The notes under the pieces were generated by a model. That model ran no database searches. It was not told the DNA's origin and saw only the letters and a list, made by a program, of their open reading frames with translations. Positions 33,477-43,882 of a stretch of DNA of 64,000 bases are shown one piece after another; position 1 is the stretch's first letter, and the number at the start of each line of letters is the position of its first letter. The stretch spans positions 1 to 64,000 of the forward strand of contig SSNU01000052.1 of assembly GCA_012064415.1 (NCBI GenBank), given 5' to 3'. This DNA is from Gyrodactylus bullatarudis (Eukaryota > Platyhelminthes > Monogenea > Gyrodactylidea > Gyrodactylidae). The position numbers and the translations under genes are program-made.

Positions 33477-34771
33477 TATATATGTTACAGTTGAAACCGT
33501 GAATTAGGCAATCATAGAACTAACTAGCTAAAAACATGAACCAGTTAAAATTCAGGTAAAATCATTAATTTGTCTTTCATTCACGATTTACTCAGCATAT
33601 ACCATGTACTATTTATAGCAATAGATTTGGTCTTTTCCTTGCTCTATAAATTGAGGAATTTGCATTCAAATAATTTTAATTCTAATTGAATGAGCCTTTC
33701 AAAACCACTACAGAGAAGGATTGATCTTTTGAGTAACAATGCTTAAATTGGACTTGGTTGAGGGCTTGTAAATTTTTAAAAATTAGGGATTATCACTCAA
33801 AAAATATTTCATTTCTGATTCGTCTGTCAATAAAAATAATTATTCTTCATTTAATTTCTGGGACACTTCAACCTTTGAATAATATCCTATGGTACAGAAG
33901 AAAATTTTCATTTAAGAATATAATGAAAACCTAGTTTCAGAAGTATTTATTAATTTAGATAATAATTAAGTTAGATTCAATCTTGATAATTATGTTGATA
34001 ATGAAAATTTCACTGATCTTGTTATGGATTCCCATTGGAATCAACTTGAAATGCCATCAAAATCTTATAAGATAATTATGCAAGAAGCTAGAAAATTGCT
34101 TTGTCACAAAGCTTAGCTGAAGTTGAAAATTGGTGACTCTGTTCATGTTAGAGAACCCGAATGATTGAGGTAGCGGTGATCCAAGATTCATTTCAGGGGT
34201 TATTTTAGAATTTTCAGATGGAAAAAAATCCTGTTTAGAATTGAAACTGATTCAGGAATAATAAAAAAGTTTTACTCAAGAAGTCAATTCAAATTACATT
34301 GAGAAAAAATCATAAATAAAGACAATATTCCTACGATAGAAACAGCATTAATAACAGTCCGACAATACTGCCGTAAATATATATTATTTCAATAATAACT
34401 GCAGTTGTTTTAAAAAAAACAATCTGTATATCTAAATTCCATCATTCTTTGCCATTTAATAGTAAATAAACTACTCTATGCTTGAGAAGAATTTTTGTTA
34501 CTTATTAGTAGTACAAGACGTACGACCTCCAGATATAATTAACATTGATAATTTTTAAAGATCTTACAGCACCAAGTAAAAAGTATGCTTGTATAATATA
34601 AAATGAACATCGTTAATATACATGGTATATGCTCAGTTTATAAATTCACGTAGATTTCAGGGAAAATCGTGAATAAAGAGAAATGATTTTACCTGAATTT
34701 TAACTGGTTCATGTTTTTAGCTAGTTAGTTCTATGATTGCCTAATTCACGGTTTCAACTGTAACATATACA
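33477..34771 (+). mobile_element. Second Ginger/KRBA2-like element with long inverted repeats
   Basis: Inverted repeats at 33477-33608 and 34622-34771 match over about 90 bp (TATGTTACAGTTGAAACCGT, GAATTAGGCAATCATAGAAC, AAAACATGAACCAGTTAAAA). They then diverge through an indel and end in a shared CAGCATATACCATG. The outermost TATATGTTAC-GTT is shared with the 15849-17215 element. Between them lies decayed integrase C-terminal sequence (next entry). Confidence 0.7.
34060..34302 (+). pseudogene. Decayed integrase C-terminal domain
   Basis: Read across several frames and stops, the text gives KIIMQEARK, then KIGDSVHVREPE, then DPRFISGVILEF, then LFRIETDSGIIKKFYSRSQF. It follows the same order as FGQNVLVRVPEVDR..VVVEVIDESFYKVGTKNG..LYSANQ in the better copy at 16.3-16.6 kb. 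Multiple stops and shifts make it non-functional. Confidence 0.5.
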
Positions 34772-34944
34772 TCGAACAAGTTAAACTAGCAAATGGAAAT
34801 ACGACTGTATTATTTTTGACTAGACTCTTTAACAAAATAAAATAGGTTCTTTTCTTAAAAATTAGCTTAAACCCCTTCTTTCCTACAAAAAGATAGAGAG
34901 CTTCCAGATTGTATTTTGATCAGGTAACACTTTAGGGGCGCTAA

Positions 34945-35521
34945 ATTTTCGACAAATTACAATTGCAAGGCGATTTGATTCAACTAGATGGAATTGATCT
35001 TGGCCTCGATATTTGTCAAGCACCCGACATAGCCTGGCATCGTTTGTAACTTTTGTTTCATAAAACTTTATTTTTCTTGATTTTTGCTAAATCGTTAACA
35101 GAAAATAACCGAAACCATAATAAAACTTGGTATGATATGTGTAATACTTATCGGATTTCATATTATATAGAGCTGTACTTGTTTTTTGGCAACTCTTTTT
35201 ATGCAATAAAGAGGTGTAAAAATAAAGCTTTTATTTATAGTGTAGTATTATATGTAATTGTAAAAAATATTTTTTTGTGTTTAGACATAAAACACTTTTC
35301 ATACTTTGTGGAAGAGAGTTTTGGAAGGAAAAAACTTTTCTAAATGAGAGAATTTACAAAAAGGCTACTAATATATTCCTATCCTTTTATTTTCTATTGA
35401 CCACCCTATCTTATTCCTCCCCCAGGTCCCGCTCAAGCAAATGGGCATACAGTGTCCTACCTAATGAGATGAAAGACCGAATTATCAACAAGCTGTTAGA
35501 GATGTTGAAAAGGTCTCAATA
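34945..35521 (+). pseudogene. Unassigned coding-like segments
   Basis: Two short stretches read like protein rather than AT-rich noise. The first is 34945-35049 (LQGDLIQLDGIDLGLDICQA then PDIAWHRL and a stop). The second is about 35411-35521 (SKWAYSVLPNEMKDRIINKL then LEMLKRSQ and a stop), preceded by an acceptor-like CTTATTCCTCCCCCAG. No family recognised and no ATG. They could be terminal exons or element debris. Confidence 0.2.
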
Positions 35522-35828
35522 GTTATGAAATGGTTTGGTAGACAAAAATATTTTCGTTTGGATCTAAACTCATGAGGAAAGTTTAGAGAAGACAAGCGTA
35601 TATTATAGTGATAAACGTTATATTTCGCTGGGTCTCTTCAGACTCAACCCGGGTAACGTTTATATACTTTTACAATGCAAATATTTTGAGGCCTTCCATT
35701 AGTCCATCTATTAATTTTGTTTCAGCTTTGAATTGTGGGGGGGGGGGTTCGGTAGGAACACTGATCATAATTTGCTACTTTCGTCTCTTCACAAAGCGAT
35801 CAACTGTTTGTTGCCCACTGACTCTACG

Positions 35829-36229
35829 TCATTTTCTTTTTGCTTTTTCACAACTTTCCTTTTCAATAATTACAGGTTGGGACATAATTGGATTATCAAC
35901 TATCGTTGACTTCTCTTTGATTTCATTTGTATCCAACTCCGTAACCGTTTCTGGGGCACTGCTAGGAACTAGAACTGGTTGATTATCGGCTACAGCCGAC
36001 TTCTCGTTATTTTCATTATGACTTCTAGTTTCCTTTTGTGTGGAAGATAGGATAGGAGATCCAATCGTAGGTTTGAGAATTCTGCCTATTTTCTCAATTT
36101 GCTTACTCTTAATATGAACATCTCGGCCTTTAAAGCCCAATTTTCTCGCAAGCTCCTTTTGGACACACAAATCTGGCTTCAACTTGGTAATAAAGTGACC
36201 TTCTGCGTACCCAAGATTTGTCTGCATCA
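35829..36229 (-). CDS. Hypothetical ORF, about 132 codons, unidentified
   Basis: An open frame starting ATGCAGACAAATCTTGG; the GATGCAG before ACAAATC could instead be a splice acceptor. The product has a basic N-terminal half (KLKPDLCVQKELARKLGFKG, HIKSKQIEKIGRILKP) and an acidic, Ser/Pro-rich second half with two similar EKS-x3-DN-x5-P segments. It stops at TGA (35829-35831). The same frame then continues for 19 further codons (RRVSGQQTVDRFVKRRK) to TAG, so the TGA may be a nonsense mutation. No family recognised. GC content is higher than its surroundings. Confidence 0.35.
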
Positions 36230-36230
36230 C

Positions 36231-37579
36231 AAAAATATTTGGTTTAACAGGTTTTTATTTCAAAATAACTAGTCGCAGCTAAAATAGGTTGAATTTACAG
36301 AATTTTATCAAATATATTTAACCGTTTATGTACACTTTTGTAGAGTTTACCTAATTTTTGTACGAACTTTTCTGGTGTGTCAAAATGCTTCTTCATTATA
36401 TCATTTAGCTTTAAGAATCCAGAATTATTTCAAATCATCGCTCAGTTTTCAATGATTTTTCAATTTTTTAAAACAAGTTTTTAGTTTTATCATCAGATAC
36501 TTGAGTATTCCTTTAATATACGATCAATTTTATTCATTAAGCTTATTAATTCTATCAGGACATATAGAAATAATTCATTCGAAAGAAAAAAACTCAAGAA
36601 TTTGCGCTGGTGTAAAAATTCCCAATGTGAAGATGATGTTAGTGTGAAAATGTGTTTTGCATATGAAGTTGAAGAAAATAAAACAAAAAGGCAAATTTCA
36701 CGGAATGTTCAAAGCAAGATTTATCCTTTTTACAAAATCCGAAGTAATAATTTAGATTTCATAAAGAAAACTCCATTTTTCCTTGTTGTATTTTAATATA
36801 AAGACATCCATAGACTCATAACTCTGAAGACTCTATTTCACAAACAAAGGTATAATGCAATCTCAATATCAATTCTTAACTGATTTCAACTTTTGATAGA
36901 ACTGAATTCTTTAAATATATAGTCGGCTTCATAGAATAAACTTTTACAAATAGAATATTACAACAAATGGAATTTCGTATTTGTTTATGAAAAGGTTATT
37001 TATTTATAAATTTATGTACATACTTCAAAGTAGATTGGTGAATAAAGAAAATAATCAAGTTTGTATATTCGAAATGAAAATTAAATTAAATTAATCCATA
37101 CATGAAATCAAAAGTTTTTTTGCTTCCTCTTCCTTTCCAGTTTATCCTGATCGAGTTTTATTATTTCAAATATTTTTCTGCATGCCTCGCGTATATTAGT
37201 CTTGTTCAAAATTATCTCCCTCATCTTAGTTCCTGGCCAAGATTAACCTATTTCAGTTCCAACGCTGTTTTGATTCCCAGCGAGTGAATAGAAAACTTTG
37301 AGATGAATGATGTTAATTTATTTTGAGATGTTTGAAAACAAGTCTTAAAAAAGTATGACAATGCTCAATGTGCGGAGTTGAATTTGGTTTAAATTCACAC
37401 ATTGAATAAATATTTTTTTAAATTTTCACAAATAAAGCTGTTTTCTTAATAATAAAAATTTATTCGAGCATGAATAAGAAATTTCTTTGTAATCAACATT
37501 AGACATGAATCTGACTATATACTTGAGACATTTATACGAAAAAAAGAATTTCTAAATAAACGAATAAAGCTTTTTCCCA
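36231..37579. other. Non-coding with a dispersed repeat block
   Basis: GTGTCAAAATGCTTCTTCAT and CGCTCAGTTTTCAAT near 36377-36460 match the block at 13.17-13.25 kb. The frame at 37102-37287 follows a pyrimidine tract and CAG but has no recognisable domain. Confidence 0.35.
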
Positions 37580-39099
37580 AACTAGCTGAATATGGTCATT
37601 TTTCAAATTTCAATTTGGCACCAAAATCCCATTTTTTTGAACTTTTTACTCAATATTTTTATTGATTTGAAAGTGAGACTGAGGTCAAAGGATTTTTCAG
37701 AATTAGACAAGAAAGCAGAATATCGCTGATAAACTTTCAAAAGATCCACCATTTTTGAGGGATTTCGATTTATCGAATTTTCATCGATTTTCAAGTAGTG
37801 AGAATGATCAAAAAATCGGAATCTAGCTCCCAAACGATACTGGGGTTATGCATTAGAACAGATTAACCCTCGCATGGAATTTGAAAAAAATCACGTAGAC
37901 GAAATTTGGGATCTTTTTGACCCCACTTTCTCTCAACACTAGTTTTAGCGCAGAAAAAGATTTTTTTCGTCAAGATTTAGATAATTTTATAGACATTTAG
38001 GACTAAATAGGCAAAATTGTTCTTCGCAAATATAAATGTTGCATTTTCCACAGCGACTTTGTGGTTTTCTATCGCTTGCTCTAGATCAAAGCTTAAATCC
38101 AGCTCTCTTTTTTAGTCTTGCATATACTTGTATCTATACATTTTTGTTTGAATAATTTGATATATGCTGAATCAATATTGGCATAAATGAATAAATAGAA
38201 AAAATACTTCAGGATAAATACACGATTGGGAAAATTTTGTTAGTCTTGGATTTGCTGCGAATCTGGTGCAAGCCATAGGTATTGAGCATAGAGGTTTTTT
38301 CGAGAAAAATATTGATCCAAATTTTGATAAAAGTTAATCTGAAAAAATTGGAGAGTCTTCGTCTTATTCTTTATCAGAAATTTGCTCTTCAACATAATCT
38401 TCGACACTTCTAGCCGAAGAAAAGTTTTTGGATTCATCTAATCATTACCTGTTCATAGAACGTAAGAGCAGTTCATATCTAGATCTTTATTGTAGCAGCT
38501 CATGATGCAAAAAAAGATGATAACTCCAATCACGAACAAAATAAAAATTCCATACATAGAATCAAAAATAAGATGAAAAAAGAGGATGGGGTCAAAAAGA
38601 CCCCAAATTCTGACTCAGTTATAATTTTTTCTGAGTTAGTTATTTTGTGTAATAATAGACCGACGATTGAAAAAAACCATAATTTTTGATTGAATAATTA
38701 TTGCTCTAGGATTACAAAAATTATAAAAAGAAATAAATAATAATATTTATAGAGGATTGAAATCACCTTGAGGTCTTTTTGATCACAAATTCCATGCGAG
38801 GGTTAATCATATTTGTTATCTTGTCTAATTCTGATCCTAAAAAGCATCTTTTGATCACAGTCCCACTTTCAAATCAATAAAAATTTTGAGTTCAAAGTTC
38901 GAAAAAATGGAATTTTGGCGCCAAATCTAAAATTGGAAAATGACCATATTTTTCATGAAAATAATTTTTTTCTAGAATTTTTTTTCTTCAAATCGTAAAA
39001 GTCGGCAACATGGGTAGGATTCCAAAAAATCTTTTACAAATTCCAATTTTTGATGAAAAAACCAATTTTTTTGAAAAATCATATATTCCCAACTAGCTT
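37580..39099. mobile_element. Foldback family A copy A5, split by a nested element
   Basis: The left part (37580-37862) has CAATTTGGCACCAAAATCCC and the right part (38807-39099) has TTTTGGCGCCAAATC and a terminal TTCCCAACTAGC. The halves are complementary to each other. Removing 37863-38802 restores a continuous family A centre. Confidence 0.7.
37863..38806. mobile_element. piggyBac-like MITE 4, nested in family A
   Basis: TTAA at 37863-37866 and 38803-38806. Terminal inverted repeats are CCCTCGCATGGAATTTG and CAAATTCCATGCGAGGG, 17 of 17 matching. It is 944 bp, the largest of the TTAA-flanked elements. It has an inner GATCTTTTTGACCCCA / GGGGTCAAAAAGACC inverted motif and no transposase. Confidence 0.75.
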
Positions 39100-39665
39100 T
39101 ATAAATGACTTTTATTAATTTTGTATGACTAATAATATTTGCCCCAAGATCGTCAGTGTTTGGTTATAGTTTACAAATAGATCCCATTTCGCCTGTATTA
39201 TAGATAATTTCAATGGTTACAAGTGAAATTGTTTAAACCGACTTTTGTAATGGATTTATGAATCATAAGCATTACTTGGAAACTAAAAATTAAGAACCAG
39301 TTAATATTAATCAACAGTATTTTTCTCGATTAGATTTCTTATCTTCTCAGAGTGTTTGTTAATGATGGAAAAATTAGAAAATTTTGGGAAGCCTTTTTAT
39401 TTTTGAAAATCAATATAGAACCACAATTTCGAACACTCGAATACTAAGGCATCAACTTGATCTAATTTTAACCGTCAAAACTATGAAGCATTCTAGTTTT
39501 GGATATTCTATTATCTGGATACGAAATAGTTTTTAATATTGAGCTAACGTTCAAGAACATGAAAACTACGCTGTTATTTAATCTTCATTGAAGATTCTTC
39601 AACGATTGGTTGTAAATTTTATCTCGACGATTTTAATTTATTTTGATTAAAGTTGAGTAATAATA

Positions 39666-41209
39666 TAGTGGTAGAAAAAATAAAAGTATTCACTAGAAAT
39701 TGTCTCTAAATCACTTATTAAAAGTTATTGAAAATGGAAAGATGACCCATTCGATAGAGAATATTCGTTTCTATCAGAAATTACTTTTACTCGTACAAAG
39801 AGTTCATTCATATTTTCATAAATACAAATTTACAATATTTCATTAAATTTCAAAACGAAAAATTAAAAGTATTCACTTTTATTTTGTAAAATCTCCCCTA
39901 CCAAGTACAACATTTAAGCACCTTTTTGACATGGAATCATACAAATTTTCTATTATTTCTTTTGGGATTGATTTCCACTCTTCATTGATTCTTTGAACTA
40001 GTTCTTGCCTATTTGAATATACTCTCCCTTGGGAATAGACTTTTTGAGATAAAATTCCCCACAAGTTTTCAATCGGATTCAAGTCGGGGCTCCTAGCTGG
40101 CCATGACAAAATCTGTATCTCATTATCATCAAACCATGTTCTAGTTGATGCTGATCGATGACAGGGAGCATTATCTTGCTGGAATATCATCTCGCACTTA
40201 TGAATTTCCTCCTTAAAGGGTAATAGCTGATCCTCAAGCAATTTCTGATATGAATTTGAATTAAGCTTCTCATCAATAACGACAAGATTTCCAGTTCCTT
40301 GCTTTGTGATAAACCCCCAAACCATTACATTGCCTCCACCAAATCCTCGTTTGATTTTAGTAGGTCTAGGTAGAGACTTGTCAATCCAACAAGAAGAAAG
40401 GCCATCAGGTCCATCCAAATTGAATTTTTTCTCATCTGAAAACATGATTTTACTCCAATCTTGGTTTTGGACAATTTTATCATGAGCCCACTGGTATCTC
40501 GATTCCCTATCCTTGATACTTAGATTAGGAACCCTTTTTGGTCTTCCCCAATAGATATTAGGATTAGTATTCAAATAATTTTGAACTGTTCTAATGCTGA
40601 CATTCAATTTAAGCTCAGCTTTTATTTGAGAAGCTGTTGCTTTTTTCTTGATGGCTAGATTGACAATTTTTTTAATCAGGCAATTGGGTATGGATCTCTT
40701 TCGGCCTCGCTTTTTCGGATTTAGCTTCTTTTGTTTGACTGAAAACAAATTATTAACAGTTCTACATGAGCATCCGATTATTTTAGCTATCTTCCGATTG
40801 CTTGAGCCATCTTGTTTTAATTTGTTGACAAAATCTCTATCACAGCCTCTCAGCTTCGAAAATTTCAATTTTTTAACGAACATTTTTGAACTATGTTTAG
40901 TTTATTGGCGATAATATATTTGAATGTACTGTGTAAGAGATATAATGAAAATTCAGAATTCAAAGTCTAATTCTAACTGGGAAAAAAGGTGATTGAAACT
41001 GAATACTTTTAATTTTTCGTTTTGAAATTTAATGAAATATTGTAAATTTGTATTTATGAAAATATGAATGAACTCTTTGTACGAGTAAAAGTAATTTCTG
41101 ATAGAAACGAATATTCTCTATCGAATGGGTCATCTTTCCATTTTCAATAACTTTTAATAAGTGATTTAGAGACAATTTCTAGTGAATACTTTTATTTTTT
41201 CTACCACTA
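39666..41209 (-). mobile_element. Complete Tc1-type transposon with IR/DR ends
   Basis: 1544 bp flanked by TA (39664-39665 and 41210-41211). The inverted repeats 39666-39875 and 41000-41209 are about 210 bp and, as far as I can read, identical. Each repeat contains two direct copies of a transposase-site-like string, outer AATAAAAGTATTCACT and inner AATTAAAAGTATTCACT in the left end. This is the IR/DR arrangement known from Sleeping Beauty-type Tc1 elements. It encloses one uninterrupted transposase gene. Identical ends and an intact ORF indicate a recent insertion. Confidence 0.92.
39879..40883 (-). CDS. Tc1-family transposase, intact DD34E
   Basis: A 334-residue nuclear cut-and-paste transposase acting at TA sites. 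The N-terminal half has two helix-turn-helix segments (about 12-45 and 66-105) for binding the inverted repeats. Between them is a basic, GRPR-like and nuclear-localisation-like PKKRGRKR (56-63). The catalytic triad is visible: Asp150 in MFSDEKKF, Asp237 in FQQDNAPCH, and Glu272 in SPDLNPIENLWG, with 34 residues between the last two. A Gly-rich FGGGNVMVWG lies at 181-190. Length is the family norm (about 340) and there are no stops or frameshifts. The start ATG lies just inside the right inverted repeat and the stop three bases inside the left repeat. It could be autonomous. Confidence 0.95.
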   Translation of the reverse strand: MFVKKLKFSKLRGCDRDFVNKLKQDGSSNRKIAKIIGCSCRTVNNLFSVKQKKLNPKKRGRKRSIPNCLIKKIVNLAIKKKATASQIKAELKLNVSIRTVQNYLNTNPNIYWGRPKRVPNLSIKDRESRYQWAHDKIVQNQDWSKIMFSDEKKFNLDGPDGLSSCWIDKSLPRPTKIKRGFGGGNVMVWGFITKQGTGNLVVIDEKLNSNSYQKLLEDQLLPFKEEIHKCEMIFQQDNAPCHRSASTRTWFDDNEIQILSWPARSPDLNPIENLWGILSQKVYSQGRVYSNRQELVQRINEEWKSIPKEIIENLYDSMSKRCLNVVLGRGDFTK

Positions 41210-41211
41210 TA

Positions 41212-41657
41212 TATAATTGGAGAAGACATTTATTAAATACGAAGGTACTTTATTAATGTATAGTTAATGACGATTATATCTAGAATATCTTGTTAAATGA
41301 CTCTGGTTGAATTGAACCTACCTCGAACCATACCAAAGCAGTCCTTTGGCAACTTTATTTTTCTGCGAAAATAAATATTATTACAAATATGAATTTTGAG
41401 GTTATAACAGGAAAATTTTTGTTGCTTGATCTTTCAAGAATACAAATTTAAGTTTTCTTTAAATGTATGCTGTCTTTTAGATTTTAGCATAATTTTCATC
41501 TTTTTATCAACCAGCTTTTGTAGAATTTTCAAATTTGCAGATAACTGATCAGTATCTTGAATTACTTTCTGCAAAATCATTGATCGAAAGATTTCCCTCT
41601 ATAACACCTTTGATACTCTCAAGATTTCCTAGGAATTGTGTCTATCTTGTACTTCAC
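41212..41657. other. Non-coding
   Basis: AT-rich, no gene seen. The frame at 41535-41723 runs into the neighbouring foldback element and is not credible. Confidence 0.3.
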
Positions 41658-41884
41658 CTAGTTTACATCATGAAGGGAATTTATGATTTTAACATCATTT
41701 TTTTATCAAGAAATCGAATATGATTAACAATTTTAGGAATCTAGGTCATGATATGAAAAAGTCAATTTTTAAGGAAATTATGGAATATTTCAAATTTCGA
41801 AGTAGCGCATACAAGTTGTATGACATCATAAATAAATTAACTATCTAAACTAAAATCATAGATTCCCAACTTCATATCAATTAG
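41658..41884. mobile_element. Foldback family A, internally deleted copy
   Basis: A 227-bp remnant with ends CTAGTTTACATCATGAAGGG and TTCCCAACTTCATATCAATT-AG. Only the outer arms remain. Confidence 0.6.
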
Positions 41885-43882
41885 CTTTACATATGAATAT
41901 ATATTCTTATTGATGGATTTATGCCCCTGATTTTGTAGAAACTAAAACTTTTAGAACCACTTAAGTCTTCATTCCTGTATGCGCATTTGAAACCAAAACA
42001 ATCTGATTGTTTTGTGAATTAGTTTATATTTCATATAAAGTTTGTTTTGTCAAAAGATATCTATACAAATTAAAATTATCATGTTAAGTCATCGATTACA
42101 TTGAAAGATTAAATAGGTTTCGTGTCATGCTAGAAATGGTTGCAGGCTTGATTTCATTGGGCATTTCATTTCTTAAAATTAATTCGATGAAAACCTGAAA
42201 TTTGTTTGACAAAGCCAACGTTCAGAATTTGTGTGAAATTCCAATAGTCCCAAAACTCAAAGTTATATAATTTTTTTTTGAAATTTCGAATCATTTTTAA
42301 ATCTCCATCATTCATAAAACACCCCTAGAAATGTTTGAGGTAGCCCAATTCATTAGATCTGTATTTTTAAGCTCTAAATCATAAGAGACAAAAATATGAA
42401 ATTGGCTCAATTCTCACAAGCTACATTTACAATGGAGATAAATATTGCTAATTACCGATTTCTGGCCCTGGTTCGAAATCTGAATGGGCTCTTCAGGAGA
42501 ATTCCAATGTTGGATTAAGCAATTTTGTAAGTGAAATACGTCTCATGGATCAACAACATTCAAATCAAAAGCCTCGAAATCATCTATGATTACTTGGAAG
42601 TAATAATATCATATTTGAGTTTTTTTACTTTTATTTTCAAGAATACATTTTCACCCAGAAATAAAATGAAATCAAACATTAGATCTATTAATGGACATGG
42701 GGACCAGGATAAAATAGATAATTTGAATTTTTTCGAATCAATTATGTAAATTCTTCTTGTTGTATGAATATTATTTTCTATTGATATTTGATAGACTAGA
42801 TCAATAATCGCTTTCATTCTATTTTTTTGCATGTCAGTTGTGGACACAATAATCCATCTCGTATTTTACAATAAAAATCATTGACTGAATGATACATTGT
42901 ACATATATATAAGTGATATTAGAGAGTGTCGGGAGGATTGTATGAATTTTCTTGTGATTAAGATTAATAAAATTCTATATTCTGTCTGTATGCTGGGCTT
43001 CCAAATCAAATTCATTGGTGTCATCATATATACTGCTCATATATATTGCAGAACGTATGTATTGGACAAAGGTTGAGTATACTCAATTTGTATATATATA
43101 TATATGTAGATAATAAAATCACAAAAACCAATATTATAAACATTTCTTTACATGACTCAAATACTAATAACAATACATATGGCTTTTTATGTGCACGTGT
43201 TTCCATTATTCAAAAAAGTAGGTAGCCAGATAGATAGAGAACAACTTTTCTTCATTTATATAATCAAGGTAAGCCGTCAGATTGCTTTAATAAAATATCT
43301 CAATTCTCATCGACCACACATTAGTTGCTACTGCTGCTGCTGCTGCTAAACTACAAGAAAGAAAAAAAGAAGAAAGCAAAACTAGAAAGAGTCAACGAGA
43401 AAAAAGAACCAGAACCAAACACAGAATCGGTCAGTTAGCGAAAAAATAAAATAAACGCTCATTAACTCGACATAAATAAAATATCTTTGAATTGACGAAC
43501 AGTGTTAGAAAGAGAAAGAATAGTGCCGCGCATTCTTTTTTCATCAAAAGTACTCACTTAACTAGTGAGAATAGAAGAAGAAGAGAATTATTGTGTAAGT
43601 AACATTAGTTAGAAATAATAATAATATTTTCTCTTCTTACATAGTAATAATAATAAGAAACGCAGTCGACAAACACTCTGAGAGAGAGACAAAGGGTGAG
43701 AGCATCAACCAAGTGAGTACAGTTAACAGAGTAACCGTTTTCATTTTATTCAGTCTCTCATTGAAAGAAACGAAAAAAATCATTTTCTCACGGTCAAATA
43801 ACCAATCTGGATCCTATTAATAAAAAATTTTATTCTTTGGAATAAAATATTGAATCGTTAATTTTAATTGAAAATAAAAACT
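41885..43882 (+). other. Plastin 5' flank and probable 5' UTR
   Basis: No coding frame. It contains a TA-rich microsatellite near 43091-43108, a (CTG)n run near 43331-43347, and a purine-rich tract (about 43350-43460) typical of 5' leader sequence. An in-frame TAA at 43865-43867 closes the frame just before the plastin ATG. A 21-bp string near 42531-42551 is shared, inverted, with about 13860-13880. Confidence 0.35.

Noticed and set aside
43331..43347. CTG run as a coding polyglutamine or polyleucine tract
   Set aside because: The surrounding frames are closed and it lies in the plastin 5' leader region; it is a short microsatellite.
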